Positions 7,887 through 16,200 of a stretch of 59,306 nucleotides of DNA are shown here, piece by piece. The stretch is taken from positions 1 through 59,306 of the forward strand of contig CAMKKZ010000023.1 of NCBI GenBank assembly GCA_946413525.1, written 5' to 3'. Each line of letters begins with the position of its first letter. Position 1 is the first letter of the stretch. The notes under the pieces are model-generated. The model was not told where the DNA came from. It saw only the letters and a program-made list of their open reading frames with translations, and did no database searches. Position numbers and translations under genes: made by a program. Source of the DNA: an uncultured Oribacterium sp. Lineage in GTDB: Bacteria; Bacillota; Clostridia; Lachnospirales; Lachnospiraceae.

Positions 7887-9335
7887 ATGGCTGTATACGA
7901 TCCGAAATCATTACGCGCAGAAGAATTCATCAACGATGAAGAGATCCGCGAGACCCTCGCCTATGCGGAGGCCAACAAGAACAACGAAGCTTTGATTGAC
8001 GGGATTCTCAAAAAGGCCCGTCCGCGCAAGACGGCCACCGGCTGTGAGTGTGCCGGCCTGACCCATCGGGAGGCTTCCGTTTTACTGGCCTGCGAAATCC
8101 CGGAAAAGATCGAAAAGATGTACCAGATCGCCGAGGAGATCAAGCTGGCATTTTACGGCAACCGTATCGTCATTTTTGCACCGCTGTATCTGTCCAATTA
8201 TTGTGTCAACGGATGTCTTTACTGTCCTTATCATCTGAAGAACAGGCACATTGCCCGCAAGAAACTTAGCCAGGACGAGGTTCGGGCGGAGGTCATCGCC
8301 CTGCAGGATATGGGACATAAACGCCTGGCCATCGAAGCCGGCGAGGATCCGGTCAACAATCCGATTGAGTACATCCTTGAGTGTATCGACACGATTTACA
8401 GCGTTCATCACAAAAACGGGGACATCCGCCGTGTTAACGTCAACATCGCGGCCACCACAGTGGAGAATTACCGCAAGCTCAAGGAAGCCGGCATCGGCAC
8501 CTACATCCTTTTCCAGGAGACCTATCACAAAAAGAGCTACGAAGAACTGCATCCCACCGGTCCGAAGCATGATTACGCTTATCATACCGAAGCCATGGAT
8601 CGCGCCATGGAGGGCGGCATCGACGACGTGGGCCTGGGCGTCCTTTTTGGCCTTGAACTGTATAAATATGAATTTGCCGGTCTGATCATGCATACCGAGC
8701 ATCTGGAGGCTGTCCATGGCGTTGGCCCCCATACCATCAGCGTGCCCAGGGTTAAGAAGGCAGACGACATTGATCCGGATATGTTTGACAACGGTATCGA
8801 TGACGATACCTTTACAAAGATCACCGCATGTATCCGCCTGGCTGTTCCCTACACCGGCATGATCGTCTCCACCCGCGAGACTGAAGCCGTGCGCAGACGC
8901 CTGCTGCAGGTCGGCATTTCCCAGGTCAGCGGCGGTTCTCGGACATCCGTTGGCGGTTACACTCAGGAGGAAAGACCTCACGATACGGAGCAGTTCGACG
9001 TCTCCGATCAGCGCACGCTGGATGAGGTCGTAAAATGGCTCATGGACAACGATCATATCCCGTCCTTCTGTACGGCCTGTTACAGAGCCGGCCGTACCGG
9101 AGACCGCTTTATGTCCCTGTGCAAGAGCGGACAGATCCTCAACTGCTGTCATCCCAATGCACTGATGACATTGGCCGAGTATCTGGAGGATTATGCTTCC
9201 GAGGAGACGAAAAAGACCGGCTATGAGATGATCGAACACGAGCTGGCCCGCATTCCGAAGGAGAATGTGCGTAAAATTGCGCAGCAGAATATTCAGGATA
9301 TCCGGACCTCCAACCGGAGAGATTTCCGGTTCTGA
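7887..9335 (+). CDS. hydG: [FeFe]-hydrogenase maturase HydG (tyrosine lyase, radical SAM)
   Basis: 482 aa, the usual HydG length. The N-terminal radical-SAM motif CVNGCLYC is near residue 112, followed by IEAGEDPVNN and the C-terminal second-cluster motif with CTACYRAGRTG and the later CC pair near residues 395-420. HydG cleaves tyrosine to supply CO and cyanide on an Fe complex used for the H-cluster. ATG 7887 follows AAAGGAG. With hydE this indicates an organism that uses [FeFe]-hydrogenase. All expected cysteines are present, so it appears functional. Confidence 0.95.
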   Translation: MAVYDPKSLRAEEFINDEEIRETLAYAEANKNNEALIDGILKKARPRKTATGCECAGLTHREASVLLACEIPEKIEKMYQIAEEIKLAFYGNRIVIFAPLYLSNYCVNGCLYCPYHLKNRHIARKKLSQDEVRAEVIALQDMGHKRLAIEAGEDPVNNPIEYILECIDTIYSVHHKNGDIRRVNVNIAATTVENYRKLKEAGIGTYILFQETYHKKSYEELHPTGPKHDYAYHTEAMDRAMEGGIDDVGLGVLFGLELYKYEFAGLIMHTEHLEAVHGVGPHTISVPRVKKADDIDPDMFDNGIDDDTFTKITACIRLAVPYTGMIVSTRETEAVRRRLLQVGISQVSGGSRTSVGGYTQEERPHDTEQFDVSDQRTLDEVVKWLMDNDHIPSFCTACYRAGRTGDRFMSLCKSGQILNCCHPNALMTLAEYLEDYASEETKKTGYEMIEHELARIPKENVRKIAQQNIQDIRTSNRRDFRF

Positions 9336-9339
9336 TGAG

Positions 9340-9402
9340 TCAGGGGGGCAGGTTCCTCGACTCACTTAGTTGTGAGCCAGGGAACATGTCCCCCCGTTTT
9401 TC
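9340..9402 (+). terminator. Terminator after hydG
   Basis: A long interrupted stem (GGGGGGCA-GTTCCT with AGGGAAC-TGTCCCCCC, inner GACTCAC/GTGAG arm) followed by GTTTTT directly after the hydG stop. The following 9403-9748 is AT-rich; it contains only a 35-codon open frame (9470-9577) without a ribosome site, which I do not call. Confidence 0.8.
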
Positions 9403-9748
9403 GCAAAGTCCCCTTCTCTGGCCATGTGAATAATTATATGCGCGACAGATTTCAGATATTCTGAAAAATATGAAATATAAACTTGAATTTCGTAGTATTG
9501 AACTTCTCTATCTGCTTTTTGACAGAATACTGAAGCTCAAAACAGCAAAGGATACATCAGGGGATGTGGAAGTGTAAAAAGTAAGCTTACATATGATTGA
9601 TCTTGTACAAGCAAATAGGATTATGTAGACTTTTTTTTATAAAAGAAGTATTCTGTACTTGTGAATAATGGTACCAAATCATTCATTAATTATTGTTATA
9701 AGGTTCTGCCCGAAGGAAAGGAATTTATGCCGGGAGAAAGGAGGCAAA

Positions 9749-9985
9749 ATGACACTTGAACTATTCAAATTCGATACCTGCCCATATTGCCAGCGAGTGA
9801 TAAGGCATATCAATTCAACAGGCAGGAAAGATATTGTTTTCCGTGACATCAACGAAGACAAGGAGGCAGAACAGACCCTAATCCGGGTAGGCGGGAAGCG
9901 CCAGGTTCCCTGCCTTTTCATTGACGGAAAGCCATTGTACGAAAGCCTGGATATCATCAAATGGCTGGATGAGCATCCGGCCTGA
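9749..9985 (+). CDS. Glutaredoxin-like thiol oxidoreductase
   Basis: 78 aa starting MTLELFKFDTCPYCQRV. The redox motif CPYC is at residues 11-14, RQVPCLFIDG supplies the cis-proline of the thioredoxin fold, and LYESLDIIKWLDEH is the C-terminal helix. ATG 9749 follows AAAGGAGG; an upstream in-frame ATG lacks a site. The motif is that of dithiol glutaredoxins, often described as glutathione S-transferase N-terminal-like small proteins in Clostridia. The reductant is unknown: classical glutathione synthesis is not evident, but the gamma-glutamyl operon at 3-6 kb could supply a thiol. Confidence 0.87.
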   Translation: MTLELFKFDTCPYCQRVIRHINSTGRKDIVFRDINEDKEAEQTLIRVGGKRQVPCLFIDGKPLYESLDIIKWLDEHPA

Positions 9986-9988
9986 ACA

Positions 9989-10225
9989 TGCCCTATAAAG
10001 CCGCAAAAGACAGACGGGAACGGAGCAGGGCGAAACATTTACTCATGTAGCCACAAATAACAGACAGGAACAGGGCAGGGCGAAACATTTCCATGAAGCC
10101 ATAAAAGACAGACAAGAACAAGGCGGGGCGGGGCGAAACGCGCCTCTGCATTTGCCCATGAAGTCGCAAAAGACAGACGGAAACCGGGCAGGGCAAGGAG
10201 CAGTGTGCCTTTGAACGCCCCATGA
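9989..10225. repeat. Degenerate tandem array (about 4-5 units of 48-65 bp) before terD
   Basis: The motif AAAAGACAGACGGGAAC followed by GCAGGGCGAAACATTT, each time preceded by ATGAAGCC or a variant, recurs at about 9989, 10046, 10093 and 10158, with a partial unit at 10221. Units differ in length and share no open frame. Confidence 0.75.
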
Positions 10226-10296
10226 AACCGTAAAAGGTGGCATCAAAAAAGATGCGGAATCATCGCAATTTTTTTGCTAAAGGAGGACAGTAAGCA

Positions 10297-10878
10297 ATGA
10301 GCGTAAGTTTAAAAAAAGGTCAGAAGGTCAGCCTTACCAAGGATAATGCCGGTTTAAGAAAAGTCGTGGTAGGTCTCGGATGGGATGTCAATGCCTATGA
10401 CACCGGCGGTGATTTTGACCTGGACACGGCGGCTTTCCTGCTGACGGATAGCGGAAAAGTCTCAGGACAGGATGATTTTGTATATTTTGGAAATTTAAGG
10501 CACCCTTCAGGAGCCGTAGAGCACATGGGTGACAACCTTACCGGCGCCGGCGAGGGGGATGATGAGCAAATTCGAATCGACCTCCAGACTGTTCCCGGGA
10601 ATATTACGAAAATAGCCATCACCGTTACCATTTATGAGGCGGAAGCAAGACGCCAGAACTTCGGCCAGGTCAGCCGCGCATTCATCCGGATATACAACGA
10701 AGAGACCGGGGAAGAAATGCTCCGCTACGATCTGGATGAAGACTTCTCCATTGAAACGGCCGTGGTTTTTGGCGAGCTCTACAAAAACGGCAGCGAGTGG
10801 AAATTCAACGCCATCGGAAACGGCTACCAGGGAGGCCTGGCCGCCCTGTGCAAAAATTATGGCATTAATGCAGAATAA
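10297..10878 (+). CDS. TerD family protein
   Basis: 193 aa, typical for TerD/TerE/CABP-type proteins (PF02342). It shows the hallmark GLGWDVN, the calcium-binding [30 protein letters not shown], and SRAFIRIYN. The family is linked to tellurite and general stress resistance and binds calcium through the acidic loops. ATG 10297 follows AAAGGAGG. It stands alone with no terA/B/C/Z or associated TerC/PRTase cluster, so a housekeeping stress role is more likely than a tellurite island. Cytosolic, no signal sequence. Confidence 0.9.
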   Translation: MSVSLKKGQKVSLTKDNAGLRKVVVGLGWDVNAYDTGGDFDLDTAAFLLTDSGKVSGQDDFVYFGNLRHPSGAVEHMGDNLTGAGEGDDEQIRIDLQTVPGNITKIAITVTIYEAEARRQNFGQVSRAFIRIYNEETGEEMLRYDLDEDFSIETAVVFGELYKNGSEWKFNAIGNGYQGGLAALCKNYGINAE

Positions 10879-10892
10879 ATTTTAATCTCTCG

Positions 10893-10958
10893 TTCAGACA
10901 TAAAGATCAGATATAAAAGTCAGACATAAAGGTCAGATATAAAGGCCAAACATAAAGG
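10893..10958. repeat. 5 x ~13-bp tandem repeat after terD
   Basis: Units of the type TCAGAYATAAAGG repeat five times immediately downstream of the terD stop, before the terminator hairpin. Confidence 0.7.
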
Positions 10959-10972
10959 GACGCAATTTTTTA

Positions 10973-11012
10973 GCGGGCCATCCGGATACATCAAGCGTAT
11001 CCGGATGCCCGC
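10973..11012 (+). terminator. Terminator-like hairpin after terD
   Basis: GCGGGCCATCCGGATAC pairs with GTATCCGGATGCCCGC around a short loop. There is no strong T run on the plus strand, but AATTTTT precedes it, so it may act on either strand. Nothing else is seen in 11013-11311. Confidence 0.6.
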
Positions 11013-11311
11013 GCATTTTACAGAACTGATGTTAAAGGCTTCAAAACAGGAAAATCTCTCGATTCACAATAACACATTTAGATAAATCCGTTTCACAAGT
11101 AAATCTATATTTTCAATTTCGGGCAGCAGGCTGCCTCACGCTCATATTTTTCCACCCCTGCCATCAGCATTCTGTGCTTCAAAAGCCCATAAAAAAGGGG
11201 TGACTATCTTCCAATCAAATTCTACACGAAACAGACGAATGAATTACAATCTCGTCCGAAGCACATCCGAAACTAACGAATGAAATGGAATATAATCATA
11301 TCTGAATCAGA

Positions 11312-11713
11312 CTAATGGAATTCGCACCAGTCTTTATAGCTAAGCTTGCTGTCATCGAAATGATTCCCCGTCCTGATGCTGACGGATCCATTCTCAAGAT
11401 CCATGCCGCTCATGAATCCACTGTCGATTGATCTGCACTCGCCTTCTGAGGAATATCCGTCCTTATCCGCCCATATCCTTTCGAATCCAAAATTACCGCT
11501 GAAGCCGGCATGCTTATTTCCCTGCTCATCAATCCCATAATAAATCCCGGAATCGTCCATCATTGCAGAATGATACTGCGTACCGCCCGCGTTAATATCA
11601 ACCTCGAATATCCTTTTCCCATTCTCATTGCTGTAGTTAATTCCCGCAAAAGCCGGGATGACGCATGAAAGAATCATAGCTGCTGACAAAAGCAAAATCT
11701 TGCACTTATTCAT
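11312..11713 (-). CDS. Small secreted hypothetical protein
   Basis: 133 aa with a clear signal peptide (MNKCKILLLSAAMILSCVIP then AFAG, likely cleaved after AFA). The mature part is polar and mostly beta-like, with segments such as GIYYGIDEQGNKHAGFSGNF. It has no cysteine pair pattern or anchoring motif that I recognise. ATG 11713 follows AAGGAG. It shares its signal peptide, its size class and a 'SIR/SxRDY'-type segment near the C-terminus with the neighbouring 11965-12597 gene, so the two may be related or function together. No function assigned. Confidence 0.75.
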   Translation of the reverse strand: MNKCKILLLSAAMILSCVIPAFAGINYSNENGKRIFEVDINAGGTQYHSAMMDDSGIYYGIDEQGNKHAGFSGNFGFERIWADKDGYSSEGECRSIDSGFMSGMDLENGSVSIRTGNHFDDSKLSYKDWCEFH

Positions 11714-11871
11714 TTTTTCTCCTTAATCATATTTATTATCATATTTACCGGAATAAACACTTCTTTTCTCCTATGAGCTTTTTTCCGGAACAGGCGCTTC
11801 AAGCATTTTTCCGGAACGGGCGTTTCCAAACCTATAAACATTCCCCTATTATAAAGGCATAAAAAACATCG

Positions 11872-11966
11872 AAAAACGCGCCTCGGGCGTGCTCAGAATA
11901 CGCATAAGCACCACGCCCGAGGTTCAACCGTCCAGCCTTCAGCCTGACTGGACAGTTACGAATTTC
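11872..11966. repeat. Palindromic element, family 'C' copy 1
   Basis: CCTCGGGCGTG/CACGCCCGAGG forms an 11-bp stem, followed by GTCCAG...CTGGAC and AGTTACGAATTTCAG. The same CCTCGGGCGTG core recurs at 39219-39360. It may terminate the gene at 11965-12597, whose stop it touches. Confidence 0.6.
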
Positions 11967-12597
11967 AGTTTATTTCAAACCAATTCCTGCTCGTTGATTC
12001 CCTGCCGGAGAAGGCATTAACTTCCTTCTCAGCCATAAAATCATCAGTAATGATGGTTTGAATATCCTCATACTCCTCTATGGAAGACTTGTTAATGTAG
12101 TCTCTGATGCTGACATTTCCATCTCCAGCATGTACCTCGGAAATGTGACTGCCTTCTTGCGTCACCGAGCCAGCGGTTGTACGACCGGCAATATAACCAT
12201 CTCCTGCCTCCTCCACAGTATGGATGAAGCGGTCATCAAATTTATAGGCAGCTATGTCAACAGCATCCATAAAGCCATTTCCAATGGTGAAATTCCCATA
12301 ATCGTAAGTGGCAAGCTGAGTAAGAGACTGCACCCTCTCATTCTTCATATAATTGCCACTGACATACTTATTCATCACAAGCCATCCACTCTCATCAAAC
12401 GTGTAATTCTCATGCCCTATCTTTAGAGTTGTGTTCTTTGGATAACTACCATCATCATACTGAAACCACACGCCCTCGTCCCCCTGCACAAAGGACCCTG
12501 CATATCCCTTCCCCGCAAAGGAAAGAACACAACATACCATGACCAAAAGGATAGCCATGCACTTAACGATACCTTTAACATTGATACTCTTCTTCAT
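11965..12597 (-). CDS. Secreted protein with a cell-wall-binding-like repeat
   Basis: 210 aa. A signal peptide (hydrophobic core MAILLVMVCCVLSFAG, likely cleavage after GYAG) is followed at residues ~43-75 by WFQYDDGSYPKN then HENYTFDESGWLV. This resembles one choline/glucan-binding-type repeat (WxxxDGxYxxNxWxxxxxxxYYFDxxGxM). The remainder (VEEAGDGYIAGRTTAG, NVSIRDYINKSS) is unrecognised. ATG 12597 follows GAGGAGG. It is probably exported and may touch the cell wall. Its C-terminal sequence partly echoes the adjacent 11312-11713 protein. Confidence 0.72.
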   Translation of the reverse strand: MKKSINVKGIVKCMAILLVMVCCVLSFAGKGYAGSFVQGDEGVWFQYDDGSYPKNTTLKIGHENYTFDESGWLVMNKYVSGNYMKNERVQSLTQLATYDYGNFTIGNGFMDAVDIAAYKFDDRFIHTVEEAGDGYIAGRTTAGSVTQEGSHISEVHAGDGNVSIRDYINKSSIEEYEDIQTIITDDFMAEKEVNAFSGRESTSRNWFEIN

Positions 12598-12707
12598 TTT
12601 GAATCCTCCTCAACTTGAATTCTTAAACTCCTCCCGATTCCTTCAAAAACGGGAAATTAACTTCCATAACTTTGTCGACAAATCACTACACTTTTTTCTC
12701 CCCATCA

Positions 12708-13040
12708 GGAAGCAGGTTTAGTATAATACCTCACCTTGTTTCCCTTTTCGGGAAACTGGGTTAGTATAATACTTCATCTTGTTTCCCTTTTCGGGAAACT
12801 GGGTTAGTATGATACTTCACCTTGTTTCCCTTTTCGGGAAACTGGGTTAGTATGATACTTCATCTTGTTTCCCTTTTCAGGAAACTGGGTTAGTATAATA
12901 CTTCACCTTGTTTCCCTTTTCGGGAAACTGGGTTAGTATGATACTTCACCTTGTTTCCCTTTCGGGAAACTGGGTTAGTATGATACTTCACCTTGTTTCC
13001 CTTTTCGGGAAACTGGGTTAGTAAATACCTTGCCTTGTTT
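12708..13040. repeat. 8-copy 43-bp tandem array with one hairpin per unit
   Basis: Unit AAACTGGGTTAGTATRATAC followed by TTCAYCTTGTTTCCCTTTTC and GGG repeats about eight times with very few changes (one unit is 1 bp shorter, the last is diverged). Each junction forms GTTTCCC-ttttc-GGGAAAC. There are no unique spacers, so it is not a CRISPR. It lies between the secreted-protein gene and the polC terminator. Confidence 0.92.
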
Positions 13041-13156
13041 CCCAGGTTCGAGCAAGTGTCTCGTAAATCGAGCAGGGAAGATTAAAATCGCGCCCTGCTC
13101 ACCCGCGGGGCTATGTCCGGCGTAAGCCGGAATATTTCCTTGCTCAGCCCCTGCAA

Positions 13157-13192
13157 TAAAAAAAGCCAGGCCGCTGAATCAGCGCCTGGCTA
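13157..13192 (-). terminator. Intrinsic terminator of the polC operon
   Basis: On the minus strand AGCCAGGCGCTGA / TCAGCGGCCTGGCT is followed by TTTTTTTATT, about 80 nt past the polC stop. It is a strong rho-independent terminator. Confidence 0.9.
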
Positions 13193-13202
13193 CGGTAATA
13201 TA

Positions 13203-13268
13203 TAGGTATTAACTATGTATCACGCATCGTTAATACCGTATTTGGCACATCCCACAGGGATGCCATCG
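13203..13268. repeat. Dispersed repeat 'E' copy 2
   Basis: Inverse-orientation copy of the ~65-bp end of the hydE-hydG block: GGTATTAACTATG...GTTAATACCGTATTTGGC then CATCCC-ac-GGGATG. It abuts the polC stop codon. Confidence 0.65.
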
Positions 13269-16200
13269 TCAGATCATGTCAAAAATGCTTAATTGGTTGG
13301 ATTCCGGTATATCACCGAGAAGCCCCATCTCTGCGAACTTGTCGGCAAAGGCCTTCGGGCAGTGCGTGCGTTCCAGGAATTCCTGCCTTGACAGGAAACG
13401 GCCGGCCTTCGCCCCTTCCTCGATTCCCTGGGCCACGGCACTCCCAAGACCAGCCATGCAGGTAAAGGCTGGCATAATCCTGCCGTCCTCCGTAATCTGG
13501 AAATCCGAGGCCTTCGCCTTGTAAATGTCAATCGGCGCGAATTCGATCCCCCGCGCGTACATCTCCTCCGTGATCTTCATGTCCCGCAGACAGACCGCCT
13601 CCGTGTTCGTCATCTTCGGGATGTTCCTGTATTCCTTTATCCAATAGCGGAGCTTGTCCAGCCCGCCGCACATCTTGTCATAATCAAAACCATCGGCCCG
13701 GATGGAGAAATACGCCGTGTAATATTCCTTCGGGTAAAACACCTTACAGTAGGCAACCCGCCAGGCCATCATGACATAGGCCGCGGCGTGAGCCTTCGGG
13801 AACATGTACTTGATCTTGTTGCAGGAATCCAGATACCACTGGGGAACCCCGTGGGACAGCATGTCCGCCTCCCATTCGGCGTTCAGCCCCTTCCCTTTTC
13901 GGGTCGCCTCCATTATCTTGAAGGACTCATCCGGCTTAAGACCCATATGGATCAGGTAGACCATGATGTCGTCCCGGCAGCAGATTGCCTCCTGAAGGGT
14001 CGCCGTGCCGGAAAGGATCAGGTCCTGGGCATTGTTCAGCCAGACATCTGTTCCGTGGGACAGGCCGGAAAGCCGGAGAAGATCCGAAAAATACTTCGGC
14101 TTCGTATCCTCCACCATCTGCATGGCAAAGCTGGTCCCGAATTCCGGCACACCGAGACAGCCCAGGCGGACCCCCTGGATGTCCTCAGGCCGGATTCCCA
14201 ACGCCTCCGTGCTTTGGAACAGGCTCATGACCTCCGGACAGTCGAAGGGCACTTCCTTAACCATGTCGACCCCCGTCAGATCTTGCAGCTTCCTGATCAT
14301 CGTGGGATCGTCATGCCCCAGTATGTCGAGCTTTAAAAGGTTATGGTCAATCTTGTGGTAATCAAAATGGGTCGTGATGATCGGGGAGGCCATGTCGTTT
14401 GCCGGGTGCTGGATCGGAGTGAAGGTGTTAATGTCTTCCCCATGGGGAAGGACCACGATGCCGCCCGGATGCTGCCCGGTCGTCCTTCGCACGCCAACCA
14501 GGCCCTGGGCCAGCCGGGCGATCTCCGCGCCCCGCTTCTCCACGGACCTTTCCTCAAAATAGCCCTTCACATAGCCATAGGCCGTCTTGTCCGCCATGGT
14601 ACCGATGGTGCCGGCCTTGAAGGTATAACCCTCCCCGAAAAGCACGCCGGTATAAGCATGGGCCTTTGCCTGGTACTCGCCTGAAAAATTCAGGTCGATA
14701 TCCGGCTCCTTGTCTCCTTTGAAGCCCAGGAAGGTCTCAAAGGGGATGTCAAAGCCCCACCTGTTCAGCTCCGCCCCGCAGCGCGGACATTTCTTTGGCG
14801 GCATATCGCAGCCGGCCATGCCTGAGAAGGCCTTTACCTCCTCGGAGTCAAAATCATACCAGAAGCACTCCGGGCAGACATAATGAGGCGAAAGCGGGTT
14901 GACCTCGGTAATATGCGCCATGGTCGCCACAAAGGAAGAACCTACGGAGCCCCTGGAACCCACCAGGTAGCCGTCCTCATTGGACTTGTCCACCAGCTTC
15001 TGGGCAATGATGTACATGACGGAATAGCCATTCTGAATGATGGAACGAAGCTCCGTCTCCAGCCGGTTTTCCACCACCGGCGGCAGCTCCGGCCCGTACA
15101 TCCTATGCGCAGTTTCATAACATATCCGCCGGAGCTCCGCATCGGAGTCGGGAATGACCGGCGGGCATTTGTCCGGACGGACCGGCTTGATTGGCTCGCA
15201 CATGGCCGCAATGCGCTTCGGGTTCTCGATCACCACCTCCCTCGCACGGTTCGGTGAAAGATAGCTGAATTCCGCAAGCATCTCATCCGTGGAGCGGAAG
15301 TACAGGCAGGCATCGCTCTCCTCATCCCCAAAGCCATGCCCCGACATCAGGATCGCCCGGTAAATGCTGTCGTCCGGGTTCACGTAATGCGCGTCCGTCG
15401 TGGCGCATACGGGGATGCCCAGACTGTCCCCCAGGGACAGGATCTTCAGGTTGTAATCAATGAGGTCCTGCTCCTTTTCCGCCGGATACTTGTCCGAGGC
15501 AAGCATGAAGCTGTTGTTGGAAATGGGCTGTATCTCCAGATAATCATAGAAAGACGCGATTTCCAGAAGCTGCCTATCCTCCGCCCCCCTTACCATGCTC
15601 TGGAAAAGCTCGCCCATCACACAGGCACTCCCAATGATCAACCCCTCCCGGTATTCCTTCAAAAGGGACTTCGGGATGCGGGGGCTCTTCCGGAAATACT
15701 TGAGGTGGCTTTCGGATACCAGCCGATAAAGGTTGATCCTGCCCACGTCATTTTTGGCCAGGATGATCACATGGTAGGACGGCATCTTCATCACCATCGA
15801 GGCCTTGTCCTCGCACAGGCCGTCTACCTCCCGAAGGAAGGAGACCCCCCGCTCCCTGAGCATCTCCGCCTCCCGGATATAGATCCCAGCCGTGCAGGAT
15901 GCGTCATCCACCGCGCGGTGATGGGTAATGAGGGGAATCTTCAGTTCCTTTGCCACCGTGTCCAGCTTGAAACGGTTCAGCTTCGGAAGAAGCAGCCTTG
16001 AAAGCCCCACGGTATCCACGATGGTGGGGTCATAGGGGATTCCCAGCCGGGCCGCGTTTGCCCGGACAAAGCCGGTATCAAATTCCGCATTATGCGCCAC
16101 GATGACGCTGTCCCCGCACCAATCCAGGAATTTGGGCAGAGCCACCTCGATGGGATCCGCGTCCATGACCATGGAATCATCAATGGAAGTGAGCTGCGTA

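Noticed and set aside
9470..9577. 35-codon frame between hydG and glutaredoxin
   Set aside because: No ribosome site and no recognisable features; AT-rich spacer.
12708..13040. Possible CRISPR array
   Set aside because: Units are directly abutting 43-bp tandem repeats. The would-be spacers are identical in all units, and no cas gene is present.
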